Part shown: piece after piece, positions 9,333-16,794 of the stretch
How the letters are laid out: every line of letters begins with the position of its first letter
Numbering within the stretch: position 1 is the first letter of the stretch
NCBI GenBank assembly: GCA_030615205.1
Contig: JAUWZS010000002.1
Coordinates: forward strand, 62,001-126,000
Origin: Candidatus Aenigmatarchaeota archaeon
Lineage (GTDB): Archaea > Aenigmatarchaeota > Aenigmatarchaeia > CG10238-14 > SCSR01
Direction: 5' to 3'
Length of the DNA: 64,000 nucleotides
Translations under genes and position numbers: made by a program
The notes under the pieces: model-generated
Told to the model about the DNA's origin: nothing
Seen by the model: the letters and a program-made list of their open reading frames with translations, nothing else
Database searches by the model: none

Positions 9333-9393
9333 TTTATCATCCTTAATTCTGTTTTATTCTGCCTAATTCTATTTGAGAAATTGATTTGTAAGG

Positions 9394-9401
9394 TTTATAA
9401 A
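9394..9401 (-). promoter_or_regulatory. TATA box of minD
   Basis: TTTATAAA flanked by TATATT, about 62 nt upstream of the minD ATG on the minus strand. It fits the archaeal TATA consensus and is the only good candidate in the 200-nt upstream region. It is called by eye. Confidence 0.5.
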
Positions 9402-9533
9402 TATACTGCTGTTCAGACTTAAGGAATACTAACAAGATTTTCGTTTTTATCAGTTAAATATTTTTGAATCTAAAGGTATGTGTCAGAAAATAGAAAAAGT
9501 TAAGTTTACATAATGTAAAGTTGGTTGTGGGTC

Positions 9534-9668
9534 TTGATAGAAAGAGATTGTCCTAAATATGGAAAAGTTCATCCTATTGTTTGTCGCCAATTCTGTAAAT
9601 ATGCAATAAGAGATGGAGATAGGCTTTGTCCTGAATGTGAAGCAAAAAAGAATTTGTACAAACAGTAG
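9534..9668 (+). CDS. Small cysteine-rich putative zinc protein
   Basis: A 44-codon frame from a TTG at 9534 (another TTG at 9525 is possible), too short for the ORF track. It encodes five cysteines including a closing CPEC pair: C-x11-C-x3-C-x10-C-x2-C. Spacing and the basic tail KNLYKQ look like a genuine zinc finger rather than noise. The start codon is weak and no family is recognised. Otherwise the 9333-9709 stretch holds only the minD promoter. Confidence 0.4.
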   Translation: MIERDCPKYGKVHPIVCRQFCKYAIRDGDRLCPECEAKKNLYKQ

Positions 9669-9709
9669 AAATTTATAAGTATCTGAAACAGTTTTATTTA
9701 CTATCGAGA

Positions 9710-9807
9710 GCCGAGGTGGCAGAATCAGGTTAATGCGCACGGCTGGAAACTTCAAGCCAAACACCGTGTGGGCTTTGCCCGTCTGGGTTCAAATCCCAGC
9801 CTCGGCG
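9710..9807 (+). tRNA. tRNA-Ser(GGA) with a 14-nt intron
   Basis: Acceptor GCCGAGG pairs with CCTCGGC, discriminator G73 (typical of archaeal Ser). T-arm CTGGG-TTCAAAT-CCCAG; class II variable hairpin GGGCTTTGCCC. The anticodon stem is CACGG/CCGTG, but the loop has 21 nt. Removing 9749-9762 leaves the normal loop CTGGAAA with anticodon GGA. TGG in the anticodon loop pairs with CCA in the intron, and both splice points fall in 3-nt bulges (AA^A and AC^A), the archaeal bulge-helix-bulge geometry at position 37/38. CCA is not encoded. TATA-like TTTATAAG lies about 35 nt upstream. Confidence 0.85.
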
Positions 9808-9879
9808 CATACCTTGTTTTAAATAACCAACGTGGAATGAAAAGCTAATTTAAATATTTTGATTTAGTTTATAATTGAC

Positions 9880-10647
9880 ATGGAGTGGTATCTTAAAAAG
9901 TTAGATTTAGCAATTTTTGATTGTGGTGAACAAAAACTTTCAGATAAAGTATTAGTAGGCAATTTCTTAGGATCGGTATATGAAAAAGTTTCTATGGAAA
10001 CTTGTGTCAAACCTATTTTAAAAGAGAGTTCTTTAGGTATTACTGGCGCAGTGGGATTAATGACCAGCCACCTCGCTATAAGAACTTTTCCTTCTGGAAG
10101 ATCTGCTTATTTAGTCTTATCTTCATGTGGTTCTTACGAAGCTGATGATGTCACAAGTTACGCTCGCTCTGTATTTGGTGCTAAATCTTACGAAAGGTTT
10201 TTAACTAAATACACCATTCCAGACGGGCCAATTCAGGTTTTACTGCATGATTCCCACAATAGGACTAAATCTTTCAGGCCAATAGTTTCTGAGAGATATG
10301 TTGAGATAAGTGTGCCTTTACGGGAATTCACAAAAGATAAACCTGAAGAAATTATTGAGCAGCTGAGTCTGCCAAGAGAGAGTTCTGGGTCAGCAGGCTT
10401 TTATCACTTCCAACCACAAGGAGAAACAGGTATTATTGTAACACCTAACATTTTACAATTCGGGCATTCATGGCCAGAATGTGATGAATTTTGGAATTTC
10501 GATGTTTGGAGATTAAATTCCAAGGAGATGATATATCAATCCTATTATGTTGTTGCAGATAGTGATTCTATTTTGTTATTTATTAAAAAGATGTATCCTA
10601 ATACATGGAGAGTTAAAGCTCAAATTCCACATTTCCGTTTCGGGTAA
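9880..10647 (+). CDS. AdoMet decarboxylase-like protein, apparently tandem
   Basis: 255 aa. Residues about 5-110 follow the bacterial/archaeal SpeH pattern: LGITGAVGLMTSHLAIRTFP aligns with the GVSGVV..ESHLTIHTWP segment that contains the self-cleavage Glu-Ser and catalytic His, and VLSSCGSYEADD aligns with the FTCG segment with catalytic Cys. Here Ser and Cys remain, Glu is Thr and the His is Arg. Residues about 185-245 (TGIIVTPNILQFGHSWPE...FDVWR) look like a second, more diverged copy that keeps the HSWPE histidine. SpeH is about 125 aa, so the length fits a fused pair. Decarboxylation of AdoMet or an amino acid is possible, or the protein may be inactive. It is 6 nt upstream of a Nudix gene. 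Confidence 0.6.
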   Translation: MEWYLKKLDLAIFDCGEQKLSDKVLVGNFLGSVYEKVSMETCVKPILKESSLGITGAVGLMTSHLAIRTFPSGRSAYLVLSSCGSYEADDVTSYARSVFGAKSYERFLTKYTIPDGPIQVLLHDSHNRTKSFRPIVSERYVEISVPLREFTKDKPEEIIEQLSLPRESSGSAGFYHFQPQGETGIIVTPNILQFGHSWPECDEFWNFDVWRLNSKEMIYQSYYVVADSDSILLFIKKMYPNTWRVKAQIPHFRFG

Positions 10648-10653
10648 GACATT

Positions 10654-11097
10654 ATGAAAGAAAAAAAAGAAAGACAACTGGTGAAATTAGTTGTTTATGT
10701 TTTCTTAGAACGTGAAGGCAAAATTCTCATTGGCAAACGTAAAGACGCTTTTAGTGAAGGATATTATTCATTGCCTGCCGGACATATAGACGCGGACGAG
10801 TCTGTGATTGAATGTGCAAAAAGAGAGTTGTTTGAAGAAACTGGTATTGATGCAGCTGATTTTGAATTTGTTTGTGCTAGGTTGTTAAAACCATATGAAA
10901 TCAACGGCGTGCATGCAGACCCGTACGTTGCTTTTGCTGTTCGAGCCAAGCAGTGGAAAGGCGAGCCGAAATTGATGGAGCCTGAAAAAAATGAAGGTTG
11001 GGAATGGCATCCGATTGACAAACTGCCCGAGCCGATGTTTCCACCAGTTCCTATGCTTGTAGAATGTATTAAAAAATCTGTGAGTTTTATTGATTGA
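10654..11097 (+). CDS. Nudix hydrolase
   Basis: 147 aa with a complete Nudix box: GHIDADESVIECAKRELFEETGI fits G-x5-E-x7-REU-x-EE-x-GU. The N-terminal VVYVFLEREGKILIGKRKDAF and C-terminal PIDKLPEPMFPPV complete the fold. Substrate (nucleotide, sugar-nucleotide or mutagenic dNTP) cannot be predicted. It forms an operon with the upstream AdoMetDC-like gene (6-nt gap). Confidence 0.92.
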   Translation: MKEKKERQLVKLVVYVFLEREGKILIGKRKDAFSEGYYSLPAGHIDADESVIECAKRELFEETGIDAADFEFVCARLLKPYEINGVHADPYVAFAVRAKQWKGEPKLMEPEKNEGWEWHPIDKLPEPMFPPVPMLVECIKKSVSFID

Positions 11098-11132
11098 ATT
11101 TATACTGTTTTTAAGAAATTGAAAAAGAGAAT

Positions 11133-11408
11133 CTAGCCAACACCAACACCCACTTCAGAACTTCTGTATACCTTGTCACCATCGTCCCCAAGGCCAGCTA
11201 TTTCAACACCAGCTAGTGTATCTTCCTCATCTCCCATCTTATATACTGATAAAGGTCTCCCGTCTGGCCACATCGACAAACGTCTCCCACTTGATATTTC
11301 TGCACTATAACTTAGTTGGCATTCATTTACTCCATCTTCTCCCATTCTCATAATTCCGCCAGCCGAATTCATAATTCCTCCAGCCATTCTCATAGTTCCA
11401 CTAGGCAT
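11133..11408 (-). CDS. Hypothetical small protein with AGGIM repeats
   Basis: 91 aa; GGTGATG precedes the ATG at 11408, a plausible ribosome site. The N-terminus holds two AGGIM copies and many Gly/Met residues, the C-terminus ends in alternating Val-Gly. No cysteines, no membrane segment, no family recognised. The composition is odd, so the call is moderate. Confidence 0.42.
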   Translation of the reverse strand: MPSGTMRMAGGIMNSAGGIMRMGEDGVNECQLSYSAEISSGRRLSMWPDGRPLSVYKMGDEEDTLAGVEIAGLGDDGDKVYRSSEVGVGVG

Positions 11409-11471
11409 TTCATCACCAATTAGAATTAGGTAAACCCGATATTTAAATCTTGAAGAAATTGAAAAGGGGCA

Positions 11472-11966
11472 TTAATCACACAATGCCTTGACTAAATCTG
11501 CTCGTGCAATAATACCGATGAGTTTTCCTTTTGCGTCCACAACCGGCAGGCGGTTGACATCATGCTTATCCATCTTTTCTGCTGCGTCGAATATGCTCTC
11601 ATCAGGCGAAACAGATACAACACGCTTGCTCATAACGTCTTCTATTTTTATTTTCGATATTCTGCCGAGTTCTTTTTTAAATCCCAGATGGTTTTTGCTT
11701 GTGCGTATAACGTGCAACAAGAGCAGACTCAAAGACTGGTATGTAAAATCACCAGCCATGGTTTTTATATTGCAGATTTTCGTGCCCATGAATTTTACAA
11801 TATCTGATTCGCTGACTATGCCGATTACGCGCTTTGTTTTTTCCGAATCGATAACAGGAGCACCAGATATCTTGTGCTTGCAGAAAGATTTTGCAGCTTT
11901 GAATATAGAATCACTCGGCTTTAATTTTACCACTCGCCGACTCATGAAATTCTTAACTTTTTTCAT
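11472..11966 (-). CDS. Two-CBS-domain protein
   Basis: 164 aa consisting of a Bateman pair: MSRRVVKLKPSDSIFKAAKSF...VIGIVSESDIVKFM and MSKRVVSVSPDESIFDAAEKMDKHDVNRLPVVD...LIGIIARADLVKAL. Such stand-alone CBS pairs bind adenosyl nucleotides (AMP, ATP, AdoMet) and act as sensors. The partner is unknown. It is 33 nt downstream of metG-beta, probably the same transcript. Confidence 0.9.
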   Translation of the reverse strand: MKKVKNFMSRRVVKLKPSDSIFKAAKSFCKHKISGAPVIDSEKTKRVIGIVSESDIVKFMGTKICNIKTMAGDFTYQSLSLLLLHVIRTSKNHLGFKKELGRISKIKIEDVMSKRVVSVSPDESIFDAAEKMDKHDVNRLPVVDAKGKLIGIIARADLVKALCD

Positions 11967-11999
11967 ATAACTCTGAAAATAACTTTGTTTTTGAGAAAT

Positions 12000-12353
12000 T
12001 TAATAGATTTTACTGCCTGCTTCAATGTCTTTTTCTGGTATTATCAGTGCCAAATTGCCTTTGCTGTCTTCTGCCGCGAATATCATACACTGCGACTCGA
12101 TACCCATCATCTTCTTGTGCTCGAGGTTGCAAATGAACATGTATTTTTTGCCGACGAGCTGCTCTGGTTCACAGTGCTGTGCTAACCCAGCAACCGCTTG
12201 TCGCTGCTCGTTGCCGAAATCGATTTGCAGCTTTATCAAGTTCCGTGAGTTCTCAACTTTTTCCGCTTCGACAACTTTACCGATCCGTAAATCAAGTTTT
12301 TGGAATTCTTTGAATGGTATTTCCGGTTTATCTGATCCTTTTGTTTCTGACAT
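12000..12353 (-). CDS. MetRS beta-like tRNA-binding protein
   Basis: I start at the ATG at 12353 (MSETKGSDKP), about 117 aa; the track ORF extends further upstream into the divergent gene's promoter. KLDLRIGKVVEAEKVENSRNLIKLQIDFG and VGKKYMFICNLEHKKMMGIESQCMIFAA are the EMAP-II/Trbp111 OB-fold signature. In archaea this domain is often separate from MetRS and improves tRNA binding. MetRS alpha is encoded 650 nt away on the same strand, separated by an opposite-strand gene. Confidence 0.9.
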   Translation of the reverse strand: MSETKGSDKPEIPFKEFQKLDLRIGKVVEAEKVENSRNLIKLQIDFGNEQRQAVAGLAQHCEPEQLVGKKYMFICNLEHKKMMGIESQCMIFAAEDSKGNLALIIPEKDIEAGSKIY

Positions 12354-12408
12354 AGATAACAATTTGGAACAATAAAGGATAAATTTGTTATTGTTGATAT
12401 GATTTTTT

Positions 12409-12975
12409 ATGGCAACCAATTCTAACGGGTACATAGCCGCTGCATATGGACAAGTAGATGTAGTAGAATCAGGTTTTGTAGAGCAATTTCATGAAGCTTG
12501 TCGTAACTGTGGTAAATCACTAATACTTGTTAACGAAGGGTTAATGGACTATGTTGAGAGAAAACTTAGATACTATCATAGAAATAAAGGTTTTTTGCTA
12601 ATAGGGTATTTAAAAGATGTTACTTTAAAGTTTACTCATATTCAAAAAACAAAAAAAGAAGAGGAAATTAGATGGGATTTTGATTGTGGGTCAAGCCTTC
12701 TATTAGCACCTTGGGAAAGGGATGGCAGTTATGTGTTTGTAATTTATCAGGATGGTAAGCTTCCTGTTGCAATAGTGAGATATGCTTACCCAGGAGAACA
12801 TATTATAGAATGCGCTGCATCTTGGCAAAGTCGGACTCGTGGGCATCCGCCTGATGAAAATTATAAATTACGGGAGCTTTTAAACCCTATAATGCATATT
12901 CCTATGGTGAATAGCTTCAGGCCACCAAAAAGACGTTATGAAAAACTAGATGTAAAGGAAGTTGTCTATATATAG
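12409..12975 (+). CDS. Hypothetical protein
   Basis: 188 aa, soluble, no recognised family. It contains two cysteines (CRNCG near residue 31) and mixed alpha/beta-looking blocks such as GSYVFVIYQDGKLPVAIVRYAYPGEHIIECA. It is divergent from the MetRS-beta gene with a 55-nt spacer holding both promoters. Confidence 0.6.
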   Translation: MATNSNGYIAAAYGQVDVVESGFVEQFHEACRNCGKSLILVNEGLMDYVERKLRYYHRNKGFLLIGYLKDVTLKFTHIQKTKKEEEIRWDFDCGSSLLLAPWERDGSYVFVIYQDGKLPVAIVRYAYPGEHIIECAASWQSRTRGHPPDENYKLRELLNPIMHIPMVNSFRPPKRRYEKLDVKEVVYI

Positions 12976-13002
12976 TTTATTTTTTTGAATCTAATCCCAA
13001 GT

Positions 13003-14580
13003 TTAAATTTCGAGTTTCTTAAAAAGCAGTTTCATATCCCCGATTCTATGGCCAGGCACGACCAGCAGCTTGTCCAAATCATCAAAACTCTGTTCGTGCA
13101 CACTGCCTTCAAAGCCCAGCTGCTCCCAGAGTTGTTCGCATGCGTGGGGCACGAACGGCGAAAAGAGTACAGCGAGGGATTGCACAAGGTTGATAGCAAT
13201 GTATAATGTATTCGCGCAGTCTTCCGGGTTTTGCTTCAACGTCTCCCACGGCTTTTTCTTCTGGAAATATCGATTGCCTGCTGCTGCAAGCTCGAATGCC
13301 GATTGGAAAGCATCGCGCAGCTCAAACTTTCCTATGGCCGCACGAACTTTCTCTTTTGTTTTTTTGAGCGTTTCTAGCAAATCTTTCTCTTCTTTTTTTA
13401 ATGTGTCCGGCTCTGGCACGACTGAGTTGAAGTTTGCCTTAAGGAAGCTGAGCACACGGAAAACAAAATTGCCAAAGTTGCCGATTAGTTCGTTGTTTGT
13501 TTTTTCGACAAGCCTGGCCTCGGAAAAATCACCATCATCAAATGTCGATATTTCATTTGTCAGATAATACCTAAGCACGTCAGCGCCATACTCCTTTACC
13601 AACCACAGCGGGTCGATGACGTTGCCCAAGCTCTTACTTATCTTTCGACCTTCCACAGTCACATAACCATGCACAAACACGACCTTCGGCAGCGGCAAGC
13701 CAGCGGACAGAAGCATAGCAGGCCAGTAGATAGCATGGAACCGCGTGATACCTTTGCCGATTACGTGCACATCAGCAGGCCACCACTTTTTGAACTCGTT
13801 GTCGTCTGCGCTCCAACCAATGCCTGTTAGGTAACATGTCAAAGCATCAAACCATACGTATATTATCTGCGACTGGTCTTCAGGAGCAGGCACACCCCAA
13901 CCTTTTGTACGCTCAACCGAACGGGATATGCTAAAGTCTTCAAGTCCGCTTTTTATAAATGCCAAGACCTCACGCTTACGTGTCTTTGGGAGTACTCTCA
14001 GCTTATCGCTTTTGATCAGTTTTTCGAGCTGCTTTTGGTATTTCGACAATCGGAAAAAATAGTTCTCTTCTTCAACAAGCTCAGGTTTCTTTTTATGCTC
14101 TGGGCACAGGCCGTCAACAAGCTCGCTTTCTTTTAAAAACGCTTCACATCCCACGCAGTATAGGCCCTTATACTTCTTTTTGTATATGTCCCCTGAGCTT
14201 TCGCATAGCTTCCAAAGCTTTTGTACGCCAGGCCAATGCGACTGCTTTGATGATGACCGAACAAAACTATTGAAAGAAAGACCAATTTCCTCTGCAAAAT
14301 CTTTGAATATTGCTGCGTTTGTGTTGCATAGCGCTTGCGTGCTGACGCCTTGCTCTTCAGCTGCCCGGATGTTTTTCAAGCTGTTCTCGTCTGCTCCTGT
14401 TGTTAGAAATGTTGATTTGCCGAAAAGTTGTTGGAAGCGTGCGATTACGTCTGTTTGCACAAACTCTAATGCATGACCTATGTGAGGGGGAGCATTGATA
14501 TACGGGATGGCTGTGGTTATGTAAAATCTCTTTTTTGCGTCTTCAGTTTTTACATCTTTTACGTTTTTGAACTTAACCAC
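13003..14580 (-). CDS. metG: Methionyl-tRNA synthetase (alpha subunit)
   Basis: 525 aa. Class I signature HIGH appears in YINAPPHIGHALEFVQTD, the KMSKS loop as GRKISKSLGNVIDP, the zinc insertion as YCVGC...GLCPEH, and the Met pocket region around GTDEN-like TTGADENSLKN. The start is a GTG (VVKFKNVK). It lacks the C-terminal tRNA-binding domain, which is encoded separately at 12000-12353. TTTAAAT upstream (about 14620) is a likely TATA box. Confidence 0.95.
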   Translation of the reverse strand: MVKFKNVKDVKTEDAKKRFYITTAIPYINAPPHIGHALEFVQTDVIARFQQLFGKSTFLTTGADENSLKNIRAAEEQGVSTQALCNTNAAIFKDFAEEIGLSFNSFVRSSSKQSHWPGVQKLWKLCESSGDIYKKKYKGLYCVGCEAFLKESELVDGLCPEHKKKPELVEEENYFFRLSKYQKQLEKLIKSDKLRVLPKTRKREVLAFIKSGLEDFSISRSVERTKGWGVPAPEDQSQIIYVWFDALTCYLTGIGWSADDNEFKKWWPADVHVIGKGITRFHAIYWPAMLLSAGLPLPKVVFVHGYVTVEGRKISKSLGNVIDPLWLVKEYGADVLRYYLTNEISTFDDGDFSEARLVEKTNNELIGNFGNFVFRVLSFLKANFNSVVPEPDTLKKEEKDLLETLKKTKEKVRAAIGKFELRDAFQSAFELAAAGNRYFQKKKPWETLKQNPEDCANTLYIAINLVQSLAVLFSPFVPHACEQLWEQLGFEGSVHEQSFDDLDKLLVVPGHRIGDMKLLFKKLEI

Positions 14581-14646
14581 CTCATTAAATTACTGTATAA
14601 CTAAAAAACCAACAATCAAATTTAAATAAAGTTAGAAAATTGGCAT

Positions 14647-14686
14647 ATTAATTCTTACGCATGATTGTTATGAACTAAGAATTAAT
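14647..14686. repeat. 11-bp perfect inverted repeat between sepF and metG
   Basis: ATTAATTCTTA and TAAGAATTAAT are exact inverted copies separated by 18 nt. They lie just after the sepF stop and upstream of the metG promoter on the minus strand. This could be a hairpin terminator for sepF or an operator for metG; there is no clear T-run. Confidence 0.6.
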
Positions 14687-14693
14687 ACAACAT

Positions 14694-15029
14694 TCAGCGC
14701 ATAATCTTCGCAAACTTTGGTGTAATAACCATATAGCCGCCTTCTATTCCTACAATGTCCCAGCCGAACCGCACGCATCGGCGCTTTAGCATCTCGATGG
14801 TTTGTTTGAACTGGCCTAGGTCCCTCCGCTGTAGGTCAGTGACTTTTAAAAATAGGATGTTGCCAGCTTTTATCAAACGCTCAATTCGCTCTACATCATT
14901 CACTCCTGTGAGGTTTTCTATACGCACTGTTACTTTCTCTGCTGCTTCTCCAACAGCCTCTTCCACAGGCAACTCTATCTGTTCTTCTTCTCCTCTGCCT
15001 AGGCCCCTCAAATAATCTATGAATCCCAT
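14694..15029 (-). CDS. sepF: SepF-like cell division protein
   Basis: 111 aa. The N-terminus MGFIDYLRGLG is the short membrane-targeting helix, followed by an acidic linker and the SepF core VTVRIENLTGVNDVERIERLIKAGNILFLKVTDL...FKQTIEMLKRRCVRFGWDIVGIEGGYMVITP. Archaeal SepF anchors FtsZ to the membrane. Together with minD it indicates an FtsZ-based division system. Confidence 0.88.
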   Translation of the reverse strand: MGFIDYLRGLGRGEEEQIELPVEEAVGEAAEKVTVRIENLTGVNDVERIERLIKAGNILFLKVTDLQRRDLGQFKQTIEMLKRRCVRFGWDIVGIEGGYMVITPKFAKIMR

Positions 15030-15082
15030 GCTTTCACCTGGAATAATTTTAGAGTTTTATAAATTTAAATCTGCAGATTAGT

Positions 15083-15119
15083 TTGGAAAAATAAAAAAAG
15101 GAAACTAAAAGATAGTTTC
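15083..15119 (-). terminator. Hairpin plus T-run terminator of the NYN gene
   Basis: On the minus strand GGAAACTA-tcttt-TAGTTTCC forms a perfect 8-bp stem immediately followed by seven T residues and another T-rich run. It lies 20 nt downstream of the NYN gene's stop. This is an intrinsic-like terminator, uncommon in archaea where T-runs alone usually suffice. Confidence 0.65.
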
Positions 15120-15139
15120 CTACATCATTTTAGCGTAAT

Positions 15140-15640
15140 CTACATCATCTCAACGTAATCAGCTGCGTTTTGAAGGCCGCTTGACATTCCTGGCTCAGCA
15201 CCTACTATGATAACTTTCTTTCCATGTTCTTTTGCTCTGTGTATTACTGGTAGGTAGTCTGCGTCGCGAGTTGCAAGAGCTATGAATTCAATATCCTTTG
15301 TAATCGCTGCTTCTACAGCTGCTACAGCCATTGCAACATCGATGTCGTTCTTTTCTGCTTCAACTTCTGCAAGTATCATTATTGATTCGAAACCTTCGTT
15401 GATTATCGCTTCTATGAGCTTTTCAGGTGCAAACTGATTCACAAAGACTTTTGCGATTACTACGCGACCGTATTTCAATATGCTTTTCTTCAGCTCGCGC
15501 AAATCTATCATAAATTCTTTTCTGAGCATATTAGGACCGTCAACAAAAAGAGCGATCCTAGGTGATTCAGGATAGTCGTCATAATCGCCGACTCTACCTA
15601 TACGCCTCGCTCTAAATCTAGCACTTCTTCCTCTATACAT
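15140..15640 (-). CDS. NYN-domain (LabA/DUF88-type) protein
   Basis: I start at the ATG at 15640, preceded by GGAGTTGATA; the track's longer frame is not needed. About 166 aa: an Arg-rich head, then the PIN-like NYN core with acidic residues RIALFVDGPNMLR, AEKNDIDVAMAVAA and FIALATRDADYLPVIHRAKEHGKKVIIVG. These enzymes are putative metal-dependent RNases. A 20-nt near-perfect duplication of the last codons follows the stop. Confidence 0.88.
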   Translation of the reverse strand: MYRGRSARFRARRIGRVGDYDDYPESPRIALFVDGPNMLRKEFMIDLRELKKSILKYGRVVIAKVFVNQFAPEKLIEAIINEGFESIMILAEVEAEKNDIDVAMAVAAVEAAITKDIEFIALATRDADYLPVIHRAKEHGKKVIIVGAEPGMSSGLQNAADYVEMM

Positions 15641-15843
15641 ATTATCAACTCCTTTGATTTTTTTCAATTTTTTCTACTTTTTTTGATTTTCAGTTGGAAT
15701 TTAAACTAAGCTGAAATTCCAGTTGAAAGAAGAAATCGAAAGAGAGGTTAAAAATACAATTCATGCAATAATTGTCTATAGCCTTCCTAACAACTTCTTA
15801 CTATATCAACTGAATCTCAACTGGACCCGTTTTGCAACACTGG

Positions 15844-16596
15844 CTATGCGGGCCAACTGAAACTGCTATGGGCGCCTGTTCCCCTTAATGAAACAACCAG
15901 CCCCTGTAGTTTAATATTAGAATCCTCAAGCTTTATAAAACCTACGAATCCGTCTATTTCAAGCTCCTCTCCTGCGAGTTCTATCGTGGATTTTAAAGAG
16001 CCCTCTGGTGTTAGTATTTCTATCGAACCAGTTGATGATGATATTGTTATCTCTTTTTGCGAAAGACCGGTCAGAGTGAAGCCTGTTGGGAGAACTCTGA
16101 AGCTTGTTTTCAGCCTGCCACTAGAACTTGACTCGCCAGAAGTGTAGCTATTGCCATTGACTTCTAGGCTGCTTACATCGCCATCAAATCTCACAACACC
16201 AGCCACAGTATATTCAAACTCTCCTTCCATATGCTCCGCCGCTATAGTGCATTCCATGGATTCTGTCCGAGTTATGATATCGCCGACTTCTATTCCACTC
16301 TCACAAATACCTTCCATGTTTAAGCTCGTATTAGATACACTATATTGATGGCTGTAAAAAGACTCCTTCGGAATTGAAATGCTAATCAGAAACTGCTCAC
16401 CGCTCTGTATCTCAGTTTGACCAGACGGCAATTGCCAATTGAATGCTCTTGAAAAGAATCCTGAAACAGCATCACCAACACCCACGCTAACAAAATTAGC
16501 CGCTCGGCCAGCAAATTCCCGCCCGGCATCTGTTGAGAACAGCATAATACCTATGCCCACTATTACAAGAGCCAACAACAAAGATTTCCAGTTCAT
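15844..16596 (-). CDS. Membrane-anchored exported protein
   Basis: 250 aa. One N-terminal hydrophobic helix (SLLLALVIVGIGIMLFS) acts as signal anchor; the rest is Ser/Gly/Thr-rich beta-like sequence with three cysteines. No named domain recognised. The outside-facing C-terminal part looks like a small beta-sandwich. The 240-nt stretch between it and the NYN gene (15641-15843) shows no gene. Confidence 0.6.
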   Translation of the reverse strand: MNWKSLLLALVIVGIGIMLFSTDAGREFAGRAANFVSVGVGDAVSGFFSRAFNWQLPSGQTEIQSGEQFLISISIPKESFYSHQYSVSNTSLNMEGICESGIEVGDIITRTESMECTIAAEHMEGEFEYTVAGVVRFDGDVSSLEVNGNSYTSGESSSSGRLKTSFRVLPTGFTLTGLSQKEITISSSTGSIEILTPEGSLKSTIELAGEELEIDGFVGFIKLEDSNIKLQGLVVSLRGTGAHSSFSWPA

Positions 16597-16656
16597 TCCA
16601 ATCCTCCCTATGCTACTAAAAGATTATTAAACCTTACAATAATAATATGTATAAGA

Positions 16657-16699
16657 ATGCTTAAAAATTGTGTAAGAGCATGCTTAAAAATTGTGTAAG
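16657..16699. repeat. Two tandem 20-nt repeats, 23-nt period
   Basis: ATGCTTAAAAATTGTGTAAG occurs twice in direct tandem (16657-16676 and 16680-16699). Further irregular TAATGTAGTGA repeats follow up to the DUF1512 start. They lie in the divergent promoter region between the exported protein and the DUF1512 gene and may be operators or simple slippage. Confidence 0.75.
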
Positions 16700-16794
16700 T
16701 TATTTATGGCTCATGTTTGATTTTTATAGCGGTAATGTAATATATTGGTAATATTGGTAATGTAGTGATAATGAAGGGATAATGTAGTGATTTC

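Noticed and set aside
9483-9764. 93-aa minus-strand ORF
   Set aside because: It runs antisense through the tRNA-Ser gene and the small zinc ORF and has no start context; a shadow frame.
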